This document shows, piece by piece, positions 25,427 through 33,180 of a DNA stretch of 64,000 bases; positions within the stretch are counted from its first letter, which is position 1, and each line of letters starts with the position of its first letter. Origin of the DNA: Paenibacillus sp. RC334 (GTDB taxonomy: Bacteria; Bacillota; Bacilli; Paenibacillales; Paenibacillaceae); assembly GCF_030034735.1 (NCBI RefSeq), contig NZ_CP125370.1:930001-994000 (forward strand), read 5' to 3'. The translations under genes and the position numbers were made by a program. A model generated the notes under the pieces. That model ran no database searches, was not told the origin of the DNA, and was given only the letters and a program-made list of their open reading frames with translations.

Positions 25427-26527
25427 ATGGCGACCCCATGGGCTGAATTGAAAAAGAAGACGAACAAAAGGTGACCGAGGAGGCTTCACTGCTCATTCAG
25501 AAGGTGTCACAGAGCGATGTCATGAGTCTGGATACCTTAATGGACGACATCGGGAAGCTGGGGGGTTAAAACGCAGGAGCGTGCGGGACAGACTCTTAAA
25601 ATGCTGGATCGCCCGGTGAACGACCTCATGTCCGGCGACCGGGCCGAAGTATCGAACATGATCTTAAAGCTGCGGGATGAATGCGAAACGCTCCAGCAGA
25701 GCAAAAATGTGAGCTTTTTCGGCAAGCTTCTACGGAAAAGCCCGCTGAAGAACTACATTTACAAATATCAGTCCGTCAAAACAAACATCGAGCAAATCAT
25801 TACAGCCTTGAGAGACGGTAAGGACAATCTGGAAGAAAATATCGTCAGCATGAGGCAGTTGAAAAAGGCTTCCATTGAGGAAATCTACAATTTGCAGACG
25901 AAGATCGCCTTTGGCAATCGGTTGAAGGAGCTGTTCGAGACTGAGATTGCCAAGCCGGAGAATGAAACGCGGAAGCCTCATCTGGAACGGGGATTGCGCA
26001 AGGTGGTTACTCGCACGCAGTCGATGACCGAAATGATTTTGCTCTACAATCAAGCGATTGCGGCAACGGATATTATTAATGATAATAATGATAAACTGAT
26101 TGATTCTGTGAATAATGCCATTGATAAAACGTCGAATTTGATCACTGTATCGGCTATGATTGCGATGGCGCTGGCGGATCAGGACAAAATCATTTCAGCC
26201 GTGGATGCCACGAATCGTACGATTGAGAATCAATTCAAGGAAAATGCCAAGCTTCTCAAAACGACGACCGAGAGAACGACCGATCTGCTTAGCAAGCCTT
26301 CGATGTCACTGGAGTCTGTGAATCAGGCGATTGGGGATTTGGTATCTGCTTTGGATCTGTCCGAAAAATCCAACCGTCAAATTATTGAAAGCTGCCATGA
26401 TTATACGAGCAAAATGACGGCAATCAACGCCAACCTCAGCCAACGTCTAGGTATAGAAGGGAAGGAACAGCCCAAGAGTTTGAAGGATAAAGATTCTTCC
26501 GAAGGACTAAGCTCGTTTCTGAACTGA
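25427..26527 (+). pseudogene. telA: telA (toxic anion resistance) with two compensating frameshifts
   Basis: TelA-family coiled-coil protein associated with tellurite and toxic-anion resistance. ATG 25427 follows AGGAGG but its frame (MATPWAELKKKTN) hits TGA near 25472. The family sequence continues in another frame (EDEQKVTEEASLLIQK, DVMSLDTLMDDIGKLG) from about 25456, then returns to the first frame at a six-G run (25559-25565), where one G too many breaks LGVKTQERAGQ. From there ~320 residues read normally: GDRAEVSNMILKLRDECETL, TRTQSMTEMILLYNQAIAAT, IDKTSNLITVSAMIAM. As written, no full-length TelA is made unless an internal start is used. Sequencing error and real mutation are both possible. 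Full length would be ~366 residues. Confidence 0.88.
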
Positions 26528-26562
26528 TTTTACAAATGTAAAATAATAGACCTAACCTATTG

Positions 26563-26599
26563 AAAAGACGCCAGGGCGATCCTGAAAGGCGTCTTTTTT
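26563..26599 (+). terminator. Terminator after telA
   Basis: AAAAGACGCC pairs with GGCGTCTTTT around a 15-base loop, with a run of six T. Confidence 0.88.
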
Positions 26600-26695
26600 G
26601 GTTTGGGGGCAGCTAATAAAGGACATGATAATCATACATAGCAATCTCGTGCATAAACTCTTAAAAAGTGAAATGACAAAGGAGAGAACGAGCGT

Positions 26696-26797
26696 ATGAT
26701 GTCCTTTATTTTGGGGTGTGTGATTGTCTATCTGCTTGTAGCTGCCAGTAGTGAAAAAGCTGATTCTATCGTGGAATTAAATGATGCTGTGAAATAA
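26696..26797 (+). CDS. 33-residue single-helix membrane peptide
   Basis: A short frame starting MMSFILGCVIVYLLVAASSE codes for one hydrophobic helix (residues 3-17) and a polar tail ending ELNDAVK. AAAGGAG lies about 11 bases before the ATG, and it stands in its own gap between the telA terminator and the next gene, so it is probably translated. It is not a fragment of a known family that I recognise. It may be a regulatory peptide for a membrane partner in the Ter locus; that is only a guess from position. Confidence 0.45.
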   Translation: MMSFILGCVIVYLLVAASSEKADSIVELNDAVK

Positions 26798-26867
26798 ATT
26801 TTTTTATTGAAAATCATGCATTTTCTGATAGGATAGAGTTAAATATTGGAATCCCAAAGGAGAATGC

Positions 26868-27413
26868 ATGCTGGAATTTTCATTTGAAATCATCGACGAA
26901 TCGAAAATCAACATTGTGTATCAGTATGGGAGCAGCAGCTTTAATTTCAATTTGTTTTTTAATTACGGTGTATGGACGCTGCATCCTTTTGACGGAATTC
27001 TGTTGCAAAACAAGGAAATGTGCCGTCTGATCGTGGCGGACCTGTTTAAGAACAAGGATTTTCATGTCATGCTGGTACGGGAAAATATTTTGTTGTCAGC
27101 CTTGCGTACCTCTATTGACCTCAATCTAGAAACCCGGGGAGAGCGATACCAAGAGCAGGAGCCAGATGAGCTGTCTGAATTCGCCGAGGCACACAGCTTT
27201 GAAGAGGTGCTGCATATGGAGCAGGATTCCATCCACAAGCGTATCGAATTTTTCCAGAACATCATTCAAAAAATGTATATGGAAGGATTCGGCCCGGAAG
27301 ACAGCGATTTTAACAAGGTACAAGCTATGATCCGAATTTACAAAGATGCGCATGACCAGCTTGGAGATTTGAGCGACTTTCCCCTGAGAGGCGACGAACG
27401 CCGCAGATGGTAG
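26868..27413 (+). CDS. Unknown protein between telA and the vWA gene
   Basis: I do not recognise this 181-residue cytoplasmic protein. It has no signal peptide or membrane helix. The first ~85 residues are strand-rich (FEIIDESKINIVYQYG, NYGVWTLHPFDGILLQNKEM); the rest is helical and acidic (QEQEPDELSEFAEAHSFEEV, FQNIIQKMYMEGFGPEDSDF) and ends in a basic tail RGDERRRW. AAAGGAG precedes the ATG by seven bases. The vWA gene follows 43 bases later in the same direction, so the two are probably co-transcribed and may form a complex in the Ter response. Confidence 0.75.
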   Translation: MLEFSFEIIDESKINIVYQYGSSSFNFNLFFNYGVWTLHPFDGILLQNKEMCRLIVADLFKNKDFHVMLVRENILLSALRTSIDLNLETRGERYQEQEPDELSEFAEAHSFEEVLHMEQDSIHKRIEFFQNIIQKMYMEGFGPEDSDFNKVQAMIRIYKDAHDQLGDLSDFPLRGDERRRW

Positions 27414-27456
27414 ATTAGACGGACTAAGGCAAACATCATAGAGGAGCGTGGGGAAT

Positions 27457-28134
27457 ATGAGCGGTATTTCTTTGCTTAAAAAGAATGCGCAACTGGTACT
27501 GACTAAAAAGAATCTAACGAATGTGACTGCGAGAGTTGGATTGGTGCTCGATATTTCAGGATCTATGAGAAGTTTGTACAAAAATGGAACCGTTCAAAAG
27601 GTGTTGGAGCGAATTGTCGCGGTAGCGAGTTCTTTGGATGATGATGGTGTGCTGGACGTATGGGTGTATGATCACCGTTTTTCGCGTTTGCCGTCCGTTA
27701 CCGAAAATGACGTTGATAACTATGTTGAAAGACACATTTTGTCCAATGATTATTTGCCCAAGTTCGGTCGTAATGATGAGCCGCCTGTAATGCGGGATGT
27801 CATCGCCAAATACACCAAGGAAGAGCCTTTTGCTGATCCGGCTTTTGTTATTTTTATTAATGATGGCGGTGTGAAACGTGGAAAAGGAGACAACATCGAC
27901 AACGCGGTAATTGATTCGTCAGGAGAACCGATTTTCTGGCAATTTATCGGTGTGGGTGAGTCCGATTTTGGCGTATTAAAAAAGCTCGACAACATAGAAG
28001 GTCGTGTGGTAGATAACGCTAACTTCTTTCAAATCCAAGATGTCGAATCCATGGAAGACAATGAATTGTACGAACTACTACTAAACGAGTTCCCGTTATG
28101 GCTGGAAGAAGCGAAAGACAAGCATATTTATTAA
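27457..28134 (+). CDS. vWA-domain protein (TerF/TerY-like)
   Basis: A 225-residue von Willebrand factor A protein of the kind found with Ter genes (TerF/TerY-like), which acts as a metal-dependent adaptor for protein complexes. The MIDAS motif is VGLVLDISGSM (DxSxS) at about 28-38; the second ligand region includes PVMRDVIAKYT, and the late strand reads AFVIFINDGG at ~126-135. The opening SLLKKNAQLVLTKKNL is typical of the TerD-linked vWA group. GAGGAG upstream supports ATG 27457; an in-frame GTG nine bases earlier overlaps that region. It ends the locus; its terminator is split by the IS3 element. Confidence 0.88.
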   Translation: MSGISLLKKNAQLVLTKKNLTNVTARVGLVLDISGSMRSLYKNGTVQKVLERIVAVASSLDDDGVLDVWVYDHRFSRLPSVTENDVDNYVERHILSNDYLPKFGRNDEPPVMRDVIAKYTKEEPFADPAFVIFINDGGVKRGKGDNIDNAVIDSSGEPIFWQFIGVGESDFGVLKKLDNIEGRVVDNANFFQIQDVESMEDNELYELLLNEFPLWLEEAKDKHIY

Positions 28135-28317
28135 GCTTAGTAGGCCTTGTAATGTGAGATTTCTACAAAGCTTGAGTTGAAAAATAGATATTAAAAAAAG
28201 AGAGTCCCACGATTAAAATGAACTGTGACCCGAAAGATGGACACTTTGAAAAAAAGTGACCTCTCTCGGGTCTCTTTGCGTTTATAATCGGTATACACGA
28301 AAGGTTGGGGATACAAA

Positions 28318-28761
28318 ATGGGGAACCGTTGGTCTACCGGTGAGCAAAGGTTTAGTGAAAGTCAGATCCGCCAGATGGAGGATAATACTAACGTATTGCA
28401 TATTACAGAGCGTTCTATTGCTTACCAACCCACATTCAAGTTGGCAGCTCTAAAGGCCTATCAGGAGGGGAAAACTCCTGCGGAAATCTTCAGGGAGGCA
28501 GGATTCAACTTAGATATGATCGGACGGGAGAATCCGAATAGATGCTTAAAACGTTGGAGAAGAACCTTTGCTTCTCAAGGTGAAGCAGGTCTTCTGGAAG
28601 AGCAACGAGGAAAAGGCAGCACGGGAAGGCCCGCAGCAGAACAGTCGATGGAGAAGAAGCTTGCACAAGCTGAGGCACGGATAAAGCTCCTGGAAGCGGA
28701 GAACGACTTCCTAAAAAAGCTCGAGGCGCTCGAGAGACAAGCCCAGCAGAACCAACGCTGA
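28318..28761 (+). CDS. IS3-family OrfA (HTH DNA-binding subunit)
   Basis: A 147-residue OrfA. A helix-turn-helix core (FKLAALKAYQEGKTPAEIFR, then CLKRWRRTF) is followed by a leucine-zipper coil (MEKKLAQAEARIKLLEAEND). It binds the element ends and regulates transposition. At codon 131 the frame reads CTA AAA AAG, a slippery A_AAA_AAG heptamer (28713-28719) where ribosomes may slip back one base to make the OrfAB transposase. The long N-terminal part before FKLAALK is unusual, and a downstream start cannot be excluded. Confidence 0.85.
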   Translation: MGNRWSTGEQRFSESQIRQMEDNTNVLHITERSIAYQPTFKLAALKAYQEGKTPAEIFREAGFNLDMIGRENPNRCLKRWRRTFASQGEAGLLEEQRGKGSTGRPAAEQSMEKKLAQAEARIKLLEAENDFLKKLEALERQAQQNQR

Positions 28762-29663
28762 CACCCTCTGAGCGCTTCGAACTCATCCATCGTACCATCC
28801 GTAAGCATCAACTTGAGAAGATGACTCATCATCTTTGTAAAATGGCGAATGTCAGTAAAAGCGGGTACTACCGGTGGTTAGCCGCTGAACAAGCACGACA
28901 GCTGAGAGAAGAAGCAGACGAACAGGATCTGTTACTCATCAGGGAACATTTTGAAAAACGTAATGGGAAAGTGGGAGCACTTGTTTTAAAAATGTGCTTG
29001 GAGCATAAGAGTGGCGTCATCATGAACCATAAGAAAATTCGCCGTATCATGCGTAAATACGGGTTGGTGGCCAAGATACGCCAGGCCAATCCGTACCGTA
29101 AGCTTGTAAAGGCCACACAAGAGCACCAGACACTCCCTAATCACCTTAAGCGTCAGTTTGACCAGGGCGAGCCGGAGAAAGTCTTTCTCACAGACATCAC
29201 ATACCTGCACTATGGTCAGGGGCAATGTGCGTATTTGTCCTGTGTAAAGGACGGTGCAAGCAAACAGATTCTTGCTCATTATGTATCCTCGTCCTTAGAA
29301 ATGACGATCGTAGATCGAACCTTGGACAGGTTGATTCAACGACTGGATGGCAACATTCACCCCGAAGCCACCATCCATTCTGACCAAGGTTTTCACTACA
29401 CGAATCCGAGGTTCCAAGCTCGAGTTAAAGAGATAGGCTTCCAGCAGTCCATGTCGCGAAAGAGTAACTGCTGGGACAATGCCTCCATGGAGTCTTTCTT
29501 CGGTCATATGAAGGATGAACTCGAGTATAGGGACAGCGTTACTCTCCAGGAATTACGGGCACGCATTAATGAATACATGGATTACTACAACACCGATCGG
29601 TATCAATGGACATTAAAAAAGATGACTCCTGATGAATACAGGAACCATCTATTAACAGCATAA
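28719..29663 (+). CDS. IS3-family OrfB, transposase catalytic part (by -1 frameshift)
   Basis: The integrase-type transposase domain, made as OrfAB after a -1 shift at 28713-28719; the frame is open from 28719 (KARGARETSPAE, LTPSERFELIH). Without frameshifting, ATG 28821 could start a 280-residue OrfB. It carries an HTH_21-like region (REHFEKRNGKVGALVLKM, NHKKIRRIMRKYGL) and the rve core with DDE residues: first D in FLTDITYLH, second in IHSDQGFHYT, E in NASMESFFGHMK. The C-terminal YYNTDRYQWTLKKMTPDEYR is typical of the IS150 group. All catalytic residues are intact. Confidence 0.92.
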   Translation, partial: ARGARETSPAEPTLTPSERFELIHRTIRKHQLEKMTHHLCKMANVSKSGYYRWLAAEQARQLREEADEQDLLLIREHFEKRNGKVGALVLKMCLEHKSGVIMNHKKIRRIMRKYGLVAKIRQANPYRKLVKATQEHQTLPNHLKRQFDQGEPEKVFLTDITYLHYGQGQCAYLSCVKDGASKQILAHYVSSSLEMTIVDRTLDRLIQRLDGNIHPEATIHSDQGFHYTNPRFQARVKEIGFQQSMSRKSNCWDNASMESFFGHMKDELEYRDSVTLQELRARINEYMDYYNTDRYQWTLKKMTPDEYRNHLLTA

Positions 29664-29810
29664 TCTAACTCTTTTCTTTTATGTGTCCACAAATAGGGTC
29701 ACAGTTCAAAACTCCGCGGAACTCTCTTTTTTTGTATTGTCTAGGGGCAGGCCAAGTTTAACCACTTGGCTTACCCCTCTTTCCACCCCTACACCCTTCT
29801 AAAACGTATA

Positions 29811-29985
29811 GAAGCTCTACGGCGGTTGCCAGCGGAGCGGGCAGAATTGTTCTGAAGAAGCGAAGCGTTCGTCTTTATTCCCGGATTTCACCCTTTACAG
29901 GCTCTTATTCAAAAGAAATCCGGGAATAACAGCGATCGGAAGAACAATCTGCACGCGCAGCGCCTACCAACCGTAAGAAAGCTTC
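29811..29985 (+). repeat. Structured repeat element, copy 1
   Basis: A ~175-nt element whose core (29830-29963) recurs at 47708-47843. The left 42-base block (starting CAGCGGAGCGGGCAGAATTG) and right 36-base block (ending CTGCACGCGCAGCGC) are the same in both copies save one base, and GCAGAATTGTTCT can pair with AGAACAATCTGC. Between them a 12-bp perfect hairpin ATTCCCGGATTT/AAATCCGGGAAT is sequence-unrelated to its counterpart in copy 2, yet pairing is kept. An outer stem (GAAGC/GCTTC and TACGG/CCGTA) closes it. It lies downstream of the opp operon and beside the IS3 element. Structured RNA or hairpin DNA is inferred. Confidence 0.8.
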
Positions 29986-29994
29986 TCACACGCT

Positions 29995-30375
29995 TTAACC
30001 TATTCCCATTAAAACCAGCGAGCAAAGCACAAGCCCCGTACCGCATCCCGAGGTGTACACCTTGAGATGTCGGAACACAGACGTTTTCCAGGCAGTTAGA
30101 GACTCATCCGAACGCAAGCGTTCGTTTTCCTCCTGTAGTGCCTTGGATTGTCGGATGAACAGATGTCTGATGTCGGCGAATCCCCGCAGGAAGAGGGTGA
30201 GAAACCCGCTTTGCAGGACGTGGAAGATTGCGCCGATCACCAAGCCCAGCAAGCCCAACAGGAATAGCAGATTCGCGGTAGCCATATTTTCACGGCCATC
30301 CAGAAGATGGGGTGAGGCGTACAGATAGCCAAAGGTACCGATGATCAGGGCCGTTATCCCGAAACGAAAAAACAT
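29995..30375 (-). CDS. DUF3899-like membrane protein, last gene of opp operon
   Basis: A 126-residue membrane protein. Two N-terminal helices (about 1-18 and 33-60: LLFLLGLLGLVIGAIFHVLQ) and one near the C-terminus (~108-124, GTGLVLCSLVLMGIG) surround a basic cytoplasmic loop (RGFADIRHLFIRQSKALQEE). It resembles the DUF3899 family, of unknown function. Its ATG overlaps the oppA stop codon by one base (TAATG), so it is translationally coupled to oppA. Position suggests a small accessory of the peptide transporter; there is no direct evidence. Confidence 0.65.
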   Translation of the reverse strand: MFFRFGITALIIGTFGYLYASPHLLDGRENMATANLLFLLGLLGLVIGAIFHVLQSGFLTLFLRGFADIRHLFIRQSKALQEENERLRSDESLTAWKTSVFRHLKVYTSGCGTGLVLCSLVLMGIG

Positions 30376-32018
30376 TATTTTTCGACCCGTTTGGCAAAAC
30401 GAAGGTCCGGGTTCGAACGAGCGTCAAATACGATGCCTTGAACTTTAGGACTGATCAATGCCGTGTCCGCAGAGAACTGGATCGGGATAATTGGCAGATC
30501 CTCCATCAATACGTCCTCAGCCTGATGAAGCTGCTCGAAGCGTTTTGCCGGATCAAGCTCGAAGGTAGAAGATTCGATCAGCTTGTCATACTCCGGATTG
30601 CTCCAGTTGGTAAAGTTGTTCGAGTTTTTGGAAGTGTAGTGTCCCAATACGCCGAGCGGATCAAGGAAGTTTCCTTCCCAGCCCATGCGGGCGATCTGGA
30701 AGTTCTTTTGTTTAAAGGTATCAATGTACGTTTTCCATTCCTGATTTTCCAGCGTCACTTCAACACCCAGGTTCGTTTTCAGCATTTCCTGAATCGCTTC
30801 AGCTACTTTTTTATGCTTGTCCGAAGTGTTGTACTTGAAGGTGATCGGTGGCAGTTGGGCCAAACCTTCTTCTTTCAGACCTTCGGCCAGCAATTGTTTT
30901 GCTTTTGCAGCATCAAACTCATAGTATTTCTTCGGCGCTTCATCACGGAAGTCCTTACCGGATGGAGTTGTTGTTCCGTATGGTACGTATCCGTAAGCCG
31001 GAGTTTCGCCACCTTTGGTTACGTTGGTCGCCAGGATTTCACGGTCAATCGCGTAAGCAATGGCCTGTCTGATTTTTTTATTGTCAAAAGGCTTTTGTTT
31101 TACGTTAAAAGAATACGTGTACACACTGAAAGATGGATGCGACAAAAATTCCTTGTTGCTCTTCTCCTGATCCAGCGTGTCAACGGGAAGACCCAAAATC
31201 AGGTCCAGATCGCCTGTTTTGTACATTTGATAATAGGTTGTGGAGTCTTGAACCATTTTAAAGTTAATCGTTGCCATCGTAATGGCATCTTTGTTCCAGT
31301 ATTGATCGTTTTTCGCCAATGTAATTTGCTCATTATGCTTCCATTCCTTGGCTACATACGCGCCGTTGCCGACAATGGTGTTGGCTTCTGCCGCCCATTT
31401 GTCGCTTTTCTCAACCACGGATTGGTTTACGGGCAGATACGCATGACCCACTGCGATCGTTGGGAAGAAGCTTAGCGGTGATTTCAGCTCGACCACAAGG
31501 GTTTTGTCGTCCTTGGCTGTAACGCCCACATCTTCGACTTTACCTTTGCCTGTGTTGTAGGCTTCGGCTCCCTTGATGTAGTACAGAGCGGAAGGATCGT
31601 AGGCAGCCGTTTTCGGATTCAGGACCCGTTTCCAGGAGTATTCAAAATCCTTTGCAGTAAGCGGATCGCCATTCGACCATTTCGCGCCGTCGCGGATGGT
31701 GAAGGTGTATGTTTTGCCGTCAGGAGTTACGTCTACTTTGCTGGCAGCGCCCTCTACGATTTTACCGGCTTTGTCATATGTATACAGACCTTCGTACAGG
31801 TTATCAATAACAAAGTAGGACGTTGTATCCGATGCAAAAGCAGGGTCCAGTGTATAAGGCTCGCCACCTGCCAGGTTGGCTGTAATTTCCTGTGGAACAT
31901 CTGCTTGCGGCGCAGCGGCTGGATCATTGCTTGCTGCTTTGTCTGTATTGCCAGAGCATCCGGCCAAAGCCGTTACTGCCAACAGTAAAATGACAGTCAT
32001 CCAATGCATTTTTTTCAT
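30375..32018 (-). CDS. oppA: Oligopeptide-binding lipoprotein
   Basis: A 547-residue extracytoplasmic solute-binding lipoprotein (SBP family 5) that captures peptides for the ABC importer. Signal and lipobox ALAGC end at Cys20. The family signature ANLAGGEPYTLDPAFASDTT and GAKWSNGDPLTAKDFEYSWK (about 115-134) are present, as are FNVKQKPFDNKKIRQAIAYA and a late ARMGWEGNFLDPL. Length fits the OppA/DppE class. It follows the permease genes, 210 bases after oppC, with a small peptide gene in the gap. No ATPase gene (oppD/F) is in this operon, so the ATPase must come from elsewhere. Confidence 0.95.
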   Translation of the reverse strand: MKKMHWMTVILLLAVTALAGCSGNTDKAASNDPAAAPQADVPQEITANLAGGEPYTLDPAFASDTTSYFVIDNLYEGLYTYDKAGKIVEGAASKVDVTPDGKTYTFTIRDGAKWSNGDPLTAKDFEYSWKRVLNPKTAAYDPSALYYIKGAEAYNTGKGKVEDVGVTAKDDKTLVVELKSPLSFFPTIAVGHAYLPVNQSVVEKSDKWAAEANTIVGNGAYVAKEWKHNEQITLAKNDQYWNKDAITMATINFKMVQDSTTYYQMYKTGDLDLILGLPVDTLDQEKSNKEFLSHPSFSVYTYSFNVKQKPFDNKKIRQAIAYAIDREILATNVTKGGETPAYGYVPYGTTTPSGKDFRDEAPKKYYEFDAAKAKQLLAEGLKEEGLAQLPPITFKYNTSDKHKKVAEAIQEMLKTNLGVEVTLENQEWKTYIDTFKQKNFQIARMGWEGNFLDPLGVLGHYTSKNSNNFTNWSNPEYDKLIESSTFELDPAKRFEQLHQAEDVLMEDLPIIPIQFSADTALISPKVQGIVFDARSNPDLRFAKRVEK

Positions 32019-32092
32019 CGTATAATTCCTCCAATAATTTTGTTAGTTATGCAAAATGTAATTTCAAAAGATAAGGTGCACTGTACCGGGAT

Positions 32093-32188
32093 TTATTCAT
32101 CCTCCTTTCCGACAGGTATGCCGCGTGTGCGCAGTTCCATAAAGGTACTGCCGTTGGTTCTGCTGTTGGGCGAGAAATTGCGGATCAT
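32093..32188 (-). CDS. 31-residue peptide between oppC and oppA
   Basis: A short frame starting MIRNFSPNSRTNGSTFMEL and ending RTRGIPVGKEDE has a strong ribosome binding site, AAGGAGGG, nine bases before the ATG at 32188; an earlier in-frame ATG at 32197 abuts that site and is less likely. The peptide is polar, with no signal or membrane helix. Its site inside the opp operon and its good initiation signal suggest real translation, perhaps as a leader that tunes oppA or as a transporter-linked peptide. No family is recognised. Confidence 0.45.
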   Translation of the reverse strand: MIRNFSPNSRTNGSTFMELRTRGIPVGKEDE

Positions 32189-32228
32189 GGTAGACATCCC
32201 TCCTTGTTCCATTTGTACACCTCTGTTA

Positions 32229-33179
32229 TTAATGCTGTGAACGCGGGTCAAGCGCATCCTGGAGCCCGTCTCCGAGCGTGTTGAACGCCAGCATGGTGAG
32301 CGAGATCATCAGTCCGGGGAAGAACAGGCGCCACCATTGTCCGCTTAAAATGACCCCGAGTGAATCGTTAGCCATTGTCCCCCAACTGGCGGAAGGAGAT
32401 TGAATCCCCAGACCGAGAAAGCTCAGGAACGATTCAGCAAAAATAGCCGAGGGGATGGTGAACGTCAGATTCACGATAATGATAGCCGCTGCATTCGGCA
32501 GCAAATGCCTGAAAATAATGCGCGAATGGGAGGTCCCCAGGCTGCGGGCGGCTAATACATATTCCTGCTGCTTGAGCTGTAAAATTTGCCCCCGAACGAC
32601 ACGAGCCATACCCACCCATCCAGTGATGGATAGGGCAATAATCATCGTGAGCAGTCCCGGTTTCATAATGACAAGCAACAAAATGATGACCAGCAAATAA
32701 GGAATGCTGTACAAAATCTCAATAATACGCATCAGGCTGCTGTCAATCCGGTCGCCCGTTTTGCCACGTCCCGCACAATATCCGGCTATACAGCCGACGA
32801 GAATGCCAAGCACCAAATCAATGGCGGCAGCGGCAAAGCCGATCATCAGCGAGATTCTCGCCCCGGCCCAGGTCCGTGCCCATACGTCTCTTCCCAGATC
32901 ATCCGTACCAAACCAATGCTCTCCCGAAGGAGGAAGGTTCGTCTTTAATAGGGATTGGTCACTGGGTGCATAAGGAACCATGGAAGGCCCGGCAATTGCC
33001 AGCGCGATAATAATGATAAGTAAGGAAAGCCCCAGTAGAGAGAGCTTGTTGTTAAAAAGTCTGCGAAGCCGATCCCGCCATAGTGATTCTTTGGGTCTGG
33101 ACAATATGGGGGCGGGTAGCTGGCTGCGGTCAACGGGACTGAACAGGCTGTCCCTTTCGACAGTGGGTGCTGCTTTCAT
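32229..33179 (-). CDS. oppC: Oligopeptide ABC transporter permease OppC
   Basis: A 316-residue inner-membrane permease of the OppC/DppC type. A charged cytoplasmic N-terminus (RDRLRRLFNNKLSLLGL) precedes the first helix; the exported loop GEHWFGTDDLGRDVWARTWA is the OppC hallmark. Five further helices include the coupling region EYVLAARSLGTSHSRIIFRH (EAA motif). ATG 33179 lies one base after the oppB stop, so the two permeases are coupled. It forms the channel with OppB. Confidence 0.95.
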   Translation of the reverse strand: MKAAPTVERDSLFSPVDRSQLPAPILSRPKESLWRDRLRRLFNNKLSLLGLSLLIIIIALAIAGPSMVPYAPSDQSLLKTNLPPSGEHWFGTDDLGRDVWARTWAGARISLMIGFAAAAIDLVLGILVGCIAGYCAGRGKTGDRIDSSLMRIIEILYSIPYLLVIILLLVIMKPGLLTMIIALSITGWVGMARVVRGQILQLKQQEYVLAARSLGTSHSRIIFRHLLPNAAAIIIVNLTFTIPSAIFAESFLSFLGLGIQSPSASWGTMANDSLGVILSGQWWRLFFPGLMISLTMLAFNTLGDGLQDALDPRSQH

Positions 33180-33180
33180 G

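Larger units (their letters stand above)
28219..29708 (+). mobile_element. IS3-family (IS150-like) insertion sequence, apparently intact
   Basis: A 1490-bp element bounded by inverted ends starting TGAACTGTGACCC on both sides, with GGACAC also shared about 10 bases further in. An AAA triplet on each side is a likely 3-bp target duplication. It carries OrfA and OrfB in the typical IS3 arrangement, joined by an A AAA AAG slippery site. Both frames are free of internal stops and the DDE residues are present, so it may be mobile. Confidence 0.88.
28193..29733 (+). terminator. Terminator of the vWA gene, split by IS3 insertion
   Basis: AAAAAAAGAGAGT (28193-28205) and ACTCTCTTTTTTT (29721-29733) are perfectly complementary over 13 bp. 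Without the IS and one AAA target copy they would flank a ~22-base loop ending in a T run, a normal terminator. The insertion now puts ~1.5 kb in the loop. Confidence 0.7.
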
